A stretch of DNA of 64,000 bases from NCBI RefSeq assembly GCF_932294415.1, contig NC_065536.1, positions 7,128,474 to 7,192,473 on the forward strand, written 5' to 3'. The notes under the pieces are model-generated. The model worked only from the letters and a program-made list of their open reading frames with translations, was not told the origin of the DNA and did not search any database. The position numbers and the translations under genes were made by a program. The DNA comes from Quercus robur (lineage: Eukaryota; Streptophyta; Magnoliopsida; Fagales; Fagaceae). Below, piece after piece: positions 1 through 11,819 of this stretch. The stretch's first letter is position 1, and each line of letters starts with the position of its first letter.

Positions 1-1436
1 CGTATGTTTTTGGAAGTGAACTTTGGGAAGTATTCAGTATTAATTTGTGAATGTGCTTATGTTATCATGGTTAACACATGTTGTTGATGAAGTGTCTCCA
101 TTGTCAAACTTGAATGGAATGATTCTGTTTATGATGAAGATCTAATAATTGGAATGACAGCCTCTCACAAATACTATTATTAGCATGATAGTAAATATTC
201 TACATAGCAAGCCTTTATTTCCTCTCGACCTGAGATCCAATGCCAATGATTTGCTTCAATGAAGCAAATTGAATTCTTGCTTCTTATTATTATTGTTGAG
301 AGGTGTACATATTAAGCCTACACTCATGAGCCATTGGATGCAAGATTTTTGTTTCCACATGCATTCCTCTTGGATAAGACATTTCCTATTTTAGATTGGC
401 AACAATGCAGTCTAGCCTTTCTTTAATATTAACTTACAAGACCCACAATGTGTATAGATTATTAAAAAAACCCTTGTCCACTAAGCCATTTTTATGGCCA
501 TTACCCTCCATATTAAATATGCTACTAGCCTAGCAAGTCCTTTCCCTTGATATATTCAATGCGAGTTCAAAGTGATAGTTTGATGGTCACATATTTCTTG
601 GTATTTTATGTATGTAATTATATTCATACCTCTTCCTCTCCAATTATCTATCTCAAAAAAAGAAAAAGAAAAAACATATTTCATCACCTTTTAATTAATT
701 AGTGATGGATAAAAATTCACCAAAGAAATTATTTCTAAGTTATAATGCAAATTTGTTCGTGTATTCAATACATATGATTAGTCACAATTCTATTTGATAG
801 AATGTAAATTGCAAATCAATGGAATTAAATTAATAACATAAACTTCTACATATAAAATATAATAATATCATAAGTTCGGCCTCAGAAAGCAGGGCATTCC
901 CCTCATCACTCATTTCTTCAATCAAGCAAGAAGTCAAGAATTCCTCACCCTTCTGATTATTTTCTCCACCGTCACAACTCTATGCCTCCTAGTTTAGCGT
1001 ATATTACCTTAGTTTTCTATGATACCATAAATAGTGTTACTTTGACCTAAAAAAAAAAATCCCCCTTATAGTTTTATTTTTTGGTCAATTGTAAAAGACT
1101 CTAAAGCTTCGATTTTTTGTTTTAAAAAGTTTCAACCTATAGAATTCACTTCTAATAATTACTTTTTATCATCAGATTAAGACACTAATTATTAGTTTCA
1201 ATCTGAAGCTTCAAATGGAAGCCTATCACAAGCTTAAATGTTAAATAAATAAATAAAAAAACACCCTACCTTATTGATTTGCCTCCCATATTTTTCTTTA
1301 AAATAATGTGATAGAAGACAAATGGTTTTTTTCCCCCCAACATTCATAAATACCATACTCACTTACATAGATAACAATAAGATTCAGTAAAAACTTTCTA
1401 ATTAAAGTGACAATTTCTAAATACCATACTCAAGTT
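1..1436. other. AT-rich intergenic sequence, no gene seen
   Basis: No reading frame of useful length or recognisable domain, and no clear repeat boundary, was found on either strand. Short A/T homopolymers are common. This stretch leads into the first of two long direct repeats. Confidence 0.5.
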
Positions 1437-2206
1437 CCATTTCCCTATGACGGCATATCAACTGCAACAGTTACTAAATAATGTAACTCTGCATAAATTG
1501 TTAATTGGATTTAACTAAAGTGTCCATAACATACTGTTATACTAAATACTGTCTATTTGCACAGCGCTGCATAACCTCATTATTAATTCAAACATGCATA
1601 AATAGTAGTACATTGAAAAGTCATTGAATTATAGTAGTAGTTGTAGTAGCAGTACATTCCTGCCATTATATACTCACACCAACACATTCCAAGTCAAAAT
1701 GTCATAGTGTATTTACAGCTCTGTTAAAGTACAATGCATAGTGTGAGATGACAAATGTTCTAAAAGTTCACGTGGTATTACTTGATAAAGTTTGCAATCT
1801 AATAATTTTTTTTTTTTTGATAGACATAACATCTTCGATAAAGCACACAATGCACAGTGTGACATGAGAAATTATGTAAAGGTTCACGTGGCGTTACATG
1901 ACAAAGCCCGTACTGGATTAGCGTTTGTTGTTACTGATACATATGACATGTAAGGTAAACTAAATGATGCACGCACACGATGCACAGTGTGACATGAGAC
2001 GTGAATCATAGGTTTACGTGGTAGTACATGACAAACTCCATACTTCAATAATAGTCATGGCATCTCTGTTAAAGTACGATGCAATGTGCCATGAGAAATG
2101 AAGTAAAGTTTCACATGGTATTACATGACAAAGTTCAAACTCCAATAAAATATGTCGTTACTGATAGACATGACACCCCTATAACATGTCATCACCACCC
2201 TCAATT
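1437..2206. repeat. Long direct repeat, copy 1, with internal ~120-bp tandem units
   Basis: This stretch matches 6056-6862 in the same orientation over nearly its whole length, with scattered substitutions and small indels. The shared start is near the motif ATATCAACTGCAACAG and the shared end is near ATAACATGTCATCACCACCC. From about 1730 it consists of roughly four degenerate units of ~120 bp. Each contains a GTGTGACATGAGA-like core, then a TTCACGTGG-like core (with CACGTG), then ACATGACAAA. The paired direct repeats resemble LTRs, but no primer-binding site, polypurine tract or gag-pol lies between them. Confidence 0.6.
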
Positions 2207-2296
2207 GACATGAAAATACAAATACAAACACTTTGGTGCTAATGACCGCAAGATGTGCTCATAAATTTACCAAATACATAAATAGGTTGTTGGCGG

Positions 2297-4090
2297 AAAT
2301 ACTATTTTCGTCTCTACATTTTTCACCTCATTCCCACTTTGGTCCCTACTTTTTATTTTACCACTTTAGTTCCTAAAATGAAAAACGCATTCTATTTTAG
2401 AACCTACCATCATCTCACTAACGGAAATTGTCTACGTGGCAGACGAAGTATATTGTTGGCACACTAAATGCTGACGTGACCATTAAAATAATAATAAAAT
2501 TTTTTATTTGGCATTAAAAAAATGGCACATCAGAATCTAAATTAAAAAAAAAAATTTATCAATTTTTAGCTAAATAAAAAAATAAAAACAGAATTAAAAA
2601 CCAAAAATTACATAAATTAAGATCTAAGTTATCTTGAACAAAAAAAAAAAGAAAAAAAGAATACAAACCCATATTTAAATACAAGAAGAACATTTTCCTT
2701 TATTTGAAATTTTATTCTTTTTTTTTTCTTAGAAAACAAAATACACAAATCCAAAAAATTAAAATTAAACCTACACAGTCCCATCCACTTTCAGTCTCTC
2801 TTTTCCTCTCTCACATAGCCTAATCCCAACCATCCTCTTTTCCTCTCTCACTCTCATTGAGCCGATCCCAGCCATGTTCGAAAGTCATTCACCTTCTCTA
2901 CCTCGTCCTCTCAAACCCACACCCCAAGCAAACACGAGCAAGAAGAAAGTAGTAGCAGCTAAGAGAGGAGGTGGTTTTGTTGTCAGGTTTGAGATTGATT
3001 TCGTTTGGGTTCGATAGTTTTGAATTTGAGGTTGGAGGTGGTTTGGTTTCGGCTCTAAGGTTTGGATCTGAGGTTTGTGTTTCATTTCTTAGAAAGTATA
3101 AGAAAATTTGGGTTTTGAGTTTTGTGTTTAGGGGCTGAAAATCTAGGTTTGCATTTAGTGTTTGGGGGGCCAAAAATTTGGGTTTGATTATTGTGTTTGA
3201 TGCTTTGGTGGTGTGGGGGTTTGATTTTTTGGATTTGTTCATGTTTACATTTATGTTGATGTGGATCTGATGTTAATTTTTTGGGTTTTAAATTTTCTAG
3301 GTTTTAACAAGAAGATGATGTAGAAATTTTGTGAACACTTGACGAGCGGTTGTATTCATAACTAGGTGTTTGTTGAACAAACTCTATGGCTGGTAGCTGA
3401 AATTCAAACCAGGTTCGCCTATGAGATGAACCTTTGAACGATTTTGTTGCATTTAACAAACAATAGCTATGGTTTGAGTTTTCTGAGTGGCTTCTATTAT
3501 ATTTGTTGTGAGGCTTCGACTACTTGATGGCTTGGAGAAGAAATGGAATTAAACCTTCCATGATTTATTCTTCTTGATGGCTAGGTTTCAATTTCTTGTT
3601 CAAATTTTTTGGTTTTAAACTTTGTGTTCATGTTTAATCTGATGTGGATCTGAAGTTTAATTTTGTGTTCTTATTTTCTAGGTTTGTGAATTTTGGTTTT
3701 TAATTTGCGTTCTTAAATCTGGTTGGTGTTCTTGTTGTTTTTGTTCATGATATACTTAGATCTTAATTCATTTAATTTTTTATTTTAATTTTGTTTTTAA
3801 TTTTTTTATTTAGTTAAAATTGATAAATTAATTTTTTAAATTTAGATGCTGACGTGGCATTTTTTTTAAGCCAAATAAAAATTATTATTATTACTATTTT
3901 AATGGCCACGTCAGCATTTAGTGTGCCAACTATACACTCCGTTTGCCAAGTAAAAAATTTCCATTAGTGAGATAACGGTAGGGACTAAAATTGAATGCAT
4001 TTTTCATTTTAGGGATTAAAAGCGGTAAAATAAAAAAGTAGGGATCAAAGTGGGAATGGGGTGAAAATGTAAGGACGAAAATAGTATTTT
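2297..4090. mobile_element. Class II element with ~340-bp terminal inverted repeats (MULE-like, non-autonomous)
   Basis: The left arm (about 2297-2640) and right arm (about 3755-4090) are long imperfect inverted repeats. Both outer ends read AAATACTATTTTCGTC inward, and both arms contain the GCTGACGTG and GTGCCAACA-like blocks in mirrored order. The ~1.1 kb interior encodes no recognisable transposase; it is T/G-rich on the + strand with short accidental frames. Long inverted repeats without a transposase are typical of non-autonomous Mutator-like elements, but I could not align a convincing 9-bp target-site duplication, so the superfamily is inferred. Confidence 0.65.
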
Positions 4091-4689
4091 TGTCTAATTT
4101 GTTTCAAACCCACTAGTAACGAAGGTTGAATTGGAAATGAGTTCCCATGCTTCAAAATCACATTGTGCAGTGCGAGAAAAGTTTGGATTTACTTCCACGT
4201 GTGCATCATTAGAAACGTCATCAGAGCCATTACCACAGACATACATCGATCAATATGGGCTAACATGGGTTAGGTACGACCAGAGACCCACAAGCAACGA
4301 CAACATGTTGGCATGCTAGCCTAGTCACATCATGGCCCCACTTCATTTTCACATAAATAAATGTGCAAGCTTTTGTAATAGGCAATCCGATGCGTGATAT
4401 CACACCAACTATACATAATGTTGTACTAGCCTTCATAAATTGTCATATCAAGCCAATTCAACACATCCAATATCTAAGCACGAAGATGACATAGACTCAT
4501 GTACTATCAAACTTTTACCAGTTAGAGACAAACCATCGGTTACTGTGAATTCGATGGGCTTACATGTGATCATACATTACCCTTCAACCCTTCAACTACC
4601 ACTCCTATAAATGTATATGCGGGCCAACACGTAAGAAACCTCACTAATCCTCTTTCCCCCACAACACACATTGCAATGCACTCCCCAGT

Positions 4690-5095
4690 AAAACACACTG
4701 CTACTCACATCACAATGCTAATGCACAATTGGCTGCTACCTCAGTTTCTTGACAACTATGCATGGAAGAGGAATTCCGATGTAAGAGAATATTATGCCAG
4801 ATTAAGGCGTGAGTAGGAGTTTCACGTGAACGAGTCAAATGCTTTGCACAATGATCTCGAATTACTCGGAGCACCTTTGGTGGACCGTGTGTCGCTAAGG
4901 AAGCCAAGGCACAATGTCAACAAATGGAGACGTGCAGTCCACCGAATACACAAGGAGAACAACTTGATGTTGCTCCATTGGTTTAGATATCACATACTGC
5001 AACTGGTAAAGGATCTTGCAACAACCACCACCAGGCAACTCACACCTTGTGAGCGTAACAGTGTCTTAAGCTATGAACCATACCAATCGGAATGA
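4690..5095 (+). pseudogene. Decayed uncharacterised reading frame with a coiled-coil-like C-terminal part
   Basis: The + strand frame can be read from about 4710 to the stop at 5093-5095 with one in-frame TAG near 4815. The last ~90 codons hold a basic, heptad-like segment with the motif HRIHKENNLM. A related segment, RKENNLM in a similar basic context, occurs in the opposite-strand frame at 5619-6062, so the two are probably diverged relatives or parts of one element family. No known domain is recognised. It lies between the long direct repeats and may be a transposon accessory gene. Confidence 0.3.
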
Positions 5096-5618
5096 ATGAC
5101 GTGTTCATACCTACCGGAATGAAGATGCACCATCTGTGGTTAGGGTACTTCTTATCTAATGTGAACTCGTTCGTGACTTGTGTTATGTCTAAGTTTATGT
5201 TTTTCGTTTCCTTTTCCAACTAAACATTTTATGTTATGTGTAACTTTTTGTCCGTATCATTTGCGTTAAGTGTGTAATTTAAAGTATGTGTGAGCTAATG
5301 GCCATACCGTTAATGCTTAATATGTCGTACCTTTTGGAATTTATGGAATTGTCTCTATGAATTTATCTTCTTTGTATGTTATGTGGTACGTACCATTCAA
5401 CATCTTACCAATGATATTAATAATTGCTAAATATTTGTTACGAAGTAATACTTTAAGATATAAATATTATGATCCCGGTTTGTACCAAACATCTTAGTCA
5501 TGTTTACATTATCCCCATAAATTGATTCAATACTAACATTCAAAGGTCTAATACAACAAAAGTTCATCATACATTTTAAACTACAACGTAGCAATTGCGG
5601 CCACACTTAATCCTGTAA

Positions 5619-6062
5619 TTACTCTTCATCTGACATATTCACGTCCGACTTGTAAATGTCATCTGCAAGAAGTGATTGCATATAGCATGCTTAGTCGTAT
5701 AACTGTAGCTCGACTAATTCACGAATTTTGGCTTGGATCCGATATTGATTTAGACGTATCTTCATTAGATTATTTTCCTTTCTGATATGGTTCAATGCCC
5801 TACGAAGTTCATCTAGAGTATCTATTGACATTTGAGTTGCACGTCGAGGAGGCACTAGCAACTAATAACTGACTAATTCCTTGTAAAATATTGCTTGTTG
5901 TTCAACAAACCAAGCCCACTCCTACCTCATTGTGTTGTGAACTCATCTACTATTTCGCAAATTAGGATCAATTGGGTAGCTGAAATCATCTTCAAGTACC
6001 CATTGACGACCCATTGCTCTGAATATGTCATTGGGTCTGTAAATTAAGAAATCTCCTTCCAT
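5619..6062 (-). pseudogene. Decayed uncharacterised reading frame, opposite strand
   Basis: Reading leftward from an ATG at 6062, the frame opens with MEGDFLIYRPND and contains several in-frame stops before ending at TAA 5619-5621. Its central part carries a leucine-rich, charged helix with the motif HIRKENNLMKIRL, which resembles the + strand frame at 4690-5095. The start abuts the second long direct repeat, so that repeat would be its upstream region. No family is recognised and it is clearly broken. Confidence 0.3.
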
Positions 6063-6862
6063 TTACCTACAACAACATATCAACTGCAACAGTTACTAAA
6101 TAATGTAACTCTACATAAATTGTTAATACGATAATGCTACAACGTTGATAATGTACTGTTACACTAAATACTTTCTATCTGTACAACTCTGCATAGCCTC
6201 TTTATTAATACAAACATGCATAAATAGTAGTATATTGAAAAGTCACTGAATTAAACCATCGAACTTGTTCACTATTAAAAACTTCACAAATTTAAATAGC
6301 TGTAGTAGTATACATTCCTGCCATTATATACTCACATCAACACGTTTCAAGACAAAATGTCATAGTGTATTTACAGCTCTATTATAATATGATGCATAGT
6401 GTGAGATGACAAATGAATTAAAAGTTCACATGGCATTACATGACAAAGTCCGCAATCCAATAAAAATTATTGTTATTGATAGACATGACATCTTTGGTAA
6501 AGTACACAATGCTCAGTGTGACATGAGAAATTATGTAAAGGTTCATGTGACATTACATGACAAAGTCTGGATTGGATTAGTGTTCATTGTTAATGATACA
6601 CATGACATGTAAGGTAAAACTACACGATGCACGTACATGATGTAGTGTGACATGACAGATGAATTAAAGGTTCACGTGGCAGTATATGACAAACTCTGTA
6701 CTCCAATAATAGACATGACATCTCTATTAAAGTACAAGGCAATGTGTGACATGCGAAATGAAGTAAAGATTGGCATTATATGACAAAGTTTGGACTCTAA
6801 TAAAATATGTCGTTATTGATAGACATGACATCCCTATAACATGTCATTACCACCCTCAAATT
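6056..6862. repeat. Long direct repeat, copy 2
   Basis: Same orientation and order of blocks as 1437-2206, including the ~120-bp degenerate tandem units with TTCACGTGG-like cores. The identity stops near 6862, just after CATGTCATTACCACCCTC. The two copies enclose about 3.85 kb that contains the long-inverted-repeat element and the two decayed frames. Confidence 0.6.
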
Positions 6863-7865
6863 GAATTTCAATTGTGGGCCAATTTTGCGCTGTGTCCCAA
6901 ATTTCTTTCCTTAATTTTGGTGCTGTAAAATAAATGATTTGTTTTGGGAGAGCAAAAAATGATTGTGATTTTCTTGCATCTAGGTGCCTTTTCCGCTTCA
7001 TCTCTCCATCAAAACCTAATAGGCTCTTTTTCATATTCATCAGTTATAAATTCATCTATTATTATTTTGTGCTTGTAAATTACTAAATTTCCGAACCATT
7101 TTTCTCCCTTAAACTTATTTCTCCTCTATGGCATTCACACACAGTATGAGCACTTACCGTGTGCAAATGGTCTCTCTCTTCTTGTGGAAATTTAGCTTTG
7201 TGTTGATCCAAAACTGCGGAAAATAATCACTACATTTACCTAAAAAATGAAACCCATTTCTATTTGTTTTTCTTCTTTTTGACATTTGTTTTCCTGTGGC
7301 AGAGTCGATTGACCGTACCAACTTAGACATCAAATAGAGTTGATCATTGGAACTAATTAACAACTGCTACAATTTGGAAATTAATAGCGTTGATCACTGG
7401 TGGCTTCATTACATCTTATCAAGCCCTTAGATTAAATAGTATTGACCTTGGGATTGACCTCTAAGAAATTGCTTGCAACTTGTCTGTCAAAATACTTGAC
7501 TATAAGATTTTTGTGACATAAGGGCTTTGAAAATGTATTTCTGGGATCCTTTGGCTATTGTGTTTTTGTTATACTTGAGTTGTGAGATTTGGATTAATGC
7601 TTTTGGAGACCAGGAAAACCTTAAAATTTTAAATATGTTAGAACTCCATTTAATTTAAATTGTTAACTCTCTCCTTAGTCAAGTTTTTGTGTTTTAAGAA
7701 TTTGCGGGAGCAATTGGTCTATTGAGAATTACATGAGTTGTTATTGCTGGCTCTGACACAAAAGTTACGAGTGCAGAAAACCCATTTTATTATGTGGATA
7801 GATGACTTGATTCGAAGATTTTCATTTGGTTAATTCTAATACAAAATATCCTTTTTGGCTTATTG
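6863..7865. other. Intergenic sequence, no supported gene
   Basis: Only short accidental reading frames are present. No domain, repeat pair or transposon terminus was identified between the direct repeat and the beginning of the duplicated block at about 7866. Confidence 0.4.
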
Positions 7866-8040
7866 TATCCTTTAGCGAAGTTGAGGGTGTCAGGTTCCTT
7901 GAGAAAGAAAATGAACCACCAGTTCAAACAAGAACGAGATTAAGAAGAAGAAAATGATGTCGGAGGGTGACTTGGAACTATGCAAGAAGGGGATTCTAAT
8001 GGGAGAGAAGTGCATTACATTTAATCTTGCTTTTGACAGG
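7866..8040 (+). pseudogene. Fragment of the 24048-24956 hypothetical gene (block copy A)
   Basis: This segment aligns with about 24723-24870 of the intact gene. The shared protein motifs are a basic RSLRKKMN segment and ELCKK.ILMGEKC. After GEKC the match breaks: the ending LGFSGTLQYDKDG is missing and 3'-flanking sequence follows. The N-terminal two thirds are absent. It is the left end of the most diverged copy of the hypothetical gene/PRP38 block. Confidence 0.75.
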
Positions 8041-8118
8041 AATTAGTAAATTTTATCTAAGTCCATGCAGAAAAGTAAGTAATTTAGATGATGTATTTTG
8101 CTATTAAGCAAGACTTAA

Positions 8119-8295
8119 GTACAATACTTAAGTGTCGTTTCTTAGATTTCCCTTTTAAAATTTCGTCATATGACTACTTAATTAAAAAATAGTTCCATCC
8201 CATGAGATAGAAGTATGGGACGGAACTATTTTTTAATTAAGTGGGCACATAACAGAATTTTAAGAGAGAGATCTAAGAAACAATATCTAAAGTAC
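8119..8295. mobile_element. Foldback MITE with a near-perfect inner palindrome
   Basis: Inner arms at 8176-8202 and 8216-8242 are 27 bp each and nearly perfectly complementary (ACTTAATTAAAAAATAGTTC and its complement), separated by 13 bp. Outer arms TTTCTTAGAT (about 8138-8147) and ATCTAAGAAA (8271-8280) are also complementary. The insertion interrupts block copy A and is absent from copies B and C, so it arrived after the duplication. Transcribed, it would form a long hairpin. The superfamily is not assigned. Confidence 0.65.
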
Positions 8296-8640
8296 TGCAC
8301 ATAATTTTTGTCCTTTGCTATCTTTAAGTCATCTAGGAAATACTTTCTTCTTAGCCAAAAAACCGAAGTGATGCACCACCTACTCGCCCTTTTTGGACAA
8401 TGCATAATTAGTTTTTTGTTAGGCTCTTAGCTGCACTACTGGCTACAGTTTTTCTTTGCTATTCTTCTACGAAAGTAAGAATTATGGTTGATCAGTTGGG
8501 CATTCACTGGTATTTCTGTAGTATGTATAGATGCCATTGTAATAAGTATTGGTCCAATATTTACACTGGATTTAACAAATATTTGAGGGACTACTTGTTT
8601 TCTTTAAACTTGATTTTACATTGTTTTCTTTCTTGTTTTA

Positions 8641-11600
8641 CACAGAATTAGAGGGACTATGTTTCGTAAATTCCAAACCCACAATAAGCCAAACCTCAAA
8701 TCTTCTCCTTTGCAACAAACCCCAATTCAGCTTTCGCACAAGAAATATCTTTTAGAAAAGATATTAGTATTATCTTTTATACTATGCTGCAAAATCCCTT
8801 TATCCCTCAAAATAAGCAGCAAACCATCCTCCTAGCATCTATTTCAATAGTTTTAAGTTCAACCCAAGGGATGCCTGATACCTGCTAGTTTCAGCAATCT
8901 CAAGATCTAGGTGGTCTGTTCCATCATCTTTCTCTTTTCTTCTTCTTAGGCTCTTCTCAAGTGCCATTATCCTCAGCTCCATCCCTGTCTTCTGGGACTA
9001 GTGCTGCTGTGTGCATGTCTCTTCCAATACTCCCCACCCTCACAATCCTTGCAATTCCTACTCCTACTTTGGTTCCCTGAGTGGCTTCTCCATCTGCAAT
9101 GATCCCTGTATTGCCTCTCTCGCTCCCTATCACAACCATATTTCTTTTTATCTCCCAGGCGGAAACAATCTTGGTCCTTGTTCCTCTCTCTTTCTCTTCC
9201 ACATCCACATTCCAATCATAACCTATCATATTCTCTATCATAGTCTCATTCCCTTTGAAACAGGAATAACAAAATGAATAAGATCAAAAGCTAATATAAG
9301 TTTTTAAGGATTGATTATATGGTAAATTCATCACTTACAAATATAAGGAAGCGCAATGCAATTTTAATATATGCTAATAGAAGAAAAGTGATGAACTGTG
9401 AATACACACCTAAACAAATTGTGATCCCTCATACTTTTCTCTGGACAATGACAGAGCAAAGAAACCTGGAAAATTCAAAACACCTAGCTACAGGGATGTT
9501 TAACCACTATAGTGGCTTCAACTGCTATGCAATTGGAAAAATGTGTGCCTGCCTTATATGTTCTTGCACGACCGCTGCCATGACATTCTACAAGCTTCTA
9601 CATCACACATTGACAAACTCCGTCCAAATATGCTCACTAAAAAATTCATATGCCCATAACCAACCCTATTGTTTAAGACAATGGCTTACCCAACTCCCTT
9701 TCTCAAAACCAAAAAATAGGTCACCATGTCCCCTATGTTGCCTTTAAAGCAACAAATGCTGTGGAGTAGTTACCTAATTGTGAAAGAAATTAAAAGCAGT
9801 GTAGAACTTTGCTCTACTCTCCAAAAATAATAGATGTGAAACAGTCATACATAAAATATAAAATAGATTTTATTGCAATTCTAAATGAGATGAAACAAAG
9901 AAGACCATATCACATTTCACTTCAATAGTAATGTACGATCCATCATACTTCTCATGGCACTGTCAGTACAGAGAAACCTGGAAGTATCAAAAAATGTTAT
10001 TATAGGAAGTACTGAAAACCACCTCAAGTACAATGTGAAATCAACCATGCAATTGGCTGATAATATGAAGAGCACGAACCCAACCTTGCCCACTTGGACC
10101 AATCCTAAACAGACATAAGCTAGATATTTGCTTATAAATGAATGAAAAAGACAACTTGTCTAAAAATAAAGGCTAGAAAAAGATGAGGAAAAGGCTTTAG
10201 CGAAAAAAAGAAGAAGCATTCTGTTAAGAAGACATGGGTCACAACATAGATCCACTAGATAAAAGACATTTAAACAAGTAACTGTAATAAAAATTAATTT
10301 TCATTCAATATCGCACAAAAGAGAAGAAAATCAGAAACCAGAACTGTAGAAATAATTTTATCTGTATCTGTCACAGTTGTGTCTTCTAAATCTCTCTCTT
10401 TCCCTGGCAGAGCTTCAGCCATGGTAATAATCCCGTTGGAAGTTACACCTAAATATGAATAGTAAGACTGGAAAGAAACAACACAAGCAAGATTTCTTTT
10501 CCATTATATCCAAGAGTTTAGAGAGGGGGGAATGAGAGAAATAAATAGGGGCGGCGCCATGTTAACCTGAAAAAAAAAATTTATATATAATAATTAAAAT
10601 TTTTTTATTTGTCTACCCTTCAAAAAATTTTTGGAAACATCCTCAGTTTTTTTAATACCAATAAAATTAAATTTTGTTCTATTATTTGTTCTATATTCAG
10701 TGAATGAATGATTATTTGATTGTGTATATTGAAAGAAATCTAACTTGTAGCATTGATAATGAGACTATTATACAACGGTTTCAAAATATGAAAACTCGTA
10801 AAAGGCAATTGTAAATTTTATGTATTTACGTGTTTTTTATTTTTTTAATTTTTTATTTTTATTGTTGTTGTTGTTGTTGTTAATATATGAATTTATCTAA
10901 GTAATTTATGCTTTTTAAAGAACACCCTGAGAAAAATTCCTGAAACTACTATGGGAAATAATAGTATATATCCCTTAGAGACAAAAAAAATTGATAGGAC
11001 CTATCATCAAGAAAAGGAAAAAAATAACAATACTTCTTTCTCTTCTTAGGATGAATCTATTTTATATGAGAGATAGAAGGGCAAAAGATTGAAACACTTG
11101 TAAATTTTATGTATTTGCATGTTTTTATTTATTTATTGTTGTTATTGTTAATATATGAATTTATCTAAGTAATTTATGCTTTTTAAACAACCCTGAAGAA
11201 AATTCCTTGAACCGCTATGGGAAATAATAGTATGTATCCTTAGAGACAAAAAAAATTGATAGGACCTATCATCAGGAAAAGGAAAAAATAACAATACTTC
11301 TTTCTCTTCTTAGGATGAATTTATTTTATATGAGAGATAGAAGGGCAAAAGATTGAAACACTTGTGATTTATATGTGGTGACAAACCAGTTGATTTCTAA
11401 CCCCCTCATTTTACTCCCATACAAGATATTACACTTATATATATCCTTCCATTACTTTTCTTCCCCTCCAGAACCTTTTATGAAAACAGAAGTTAAACAG
11501 GAATAAAAGACATGCAAACCTTTTTCATGAGCCTCATCTTCTAAACCATCAAGTTGGTCAATCCCCTCCTCCTCTTCTTCCTAATCATCTTCCAAAATGC

Positions 11601-11771
11601 TTCGTCTAGGTTAGTCCCATCTGAAGCCATACAAAAAGACATCAAGCACACATTTTCAAAGACAGTCATGGAATAAGGAAAAGCAATACAGAAAATTGCA
11701 GCAGGAAACCTACGAAAGAGATCAAATTCACAAATACATGTCAAGCAAATACCAGTTTTAATTAAAAACAA
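8641..11771 (-). pseudogene. PRP38 pseudogene, block copy A (exons 4-6 only)
   Basis: This region is colinear with the 3' half of the intact PRP38 gene and its 3' flank (about 25370-28760). The exon 6 equivalent (about 8860-9254) encodes a decayed Arg/Asp/Glu-rich tail with frameshifts. The exon 5 equivalent is near 10370-10450 and the exon 4 equivalent near 11520-11615, where the acidic EEE-encoding run is changed and a stop appears. Exons 1-3, which encode the conserved PRP38 domain, are missing: after about 11771 the similarity jumps to sequence matching the PRP38 intron 1 region (about 30060-30250). It cannot encode a splicing factor. Divergence is greater than for copy B, so it is probably the older duplicate. 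Confidence 0.85.
10811..11368. repeat. Tandem duplication (~290 + ~268 bp) inside PRP38 copy A
   Basis: Units 10811-11100 and 11101-11368 share the same order of blocks: TAAATTTTATGTATTT, a GTTGTT run, AATTTATCTAAGTAATTTAT, GATAGGACCTATCATCA and GGGCAAAAGATTGAAACA. The equivalent region of the intact gene (about 28080-28290) has a single copy, so this duplication is specific to copy A. Confidence 0.8.
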
Positions 11772-11798
11772 GCACCTTTTCTTGATTCATGTCAAGTA

Positions 11799-11816
11799 CA
11801 CACACACACACACACA
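11799..11816. repeat. (CA)n microsatellite
   Basis: A pure run of CA dinucleotides lies at the junction where block copy A jumps from its exon 4 flank to sequence matching the PRP38 intron 1 region. Confidence 0.8.
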
Positions 11817-11819
11817 ACT

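Noticed and set aside
1437-6862. LTR retrotransposon flanked by the long direct repeats
   Set aside because: No TG..CA termini, tRNA-complementary primer site, polypurine tract or gag-pol was found.
8957-9277. Several frames of 80-94 codons
   Set aside because: They are frame-shifted readings of the decayed PRP38 exon 6 in block copy A and have no independent support.
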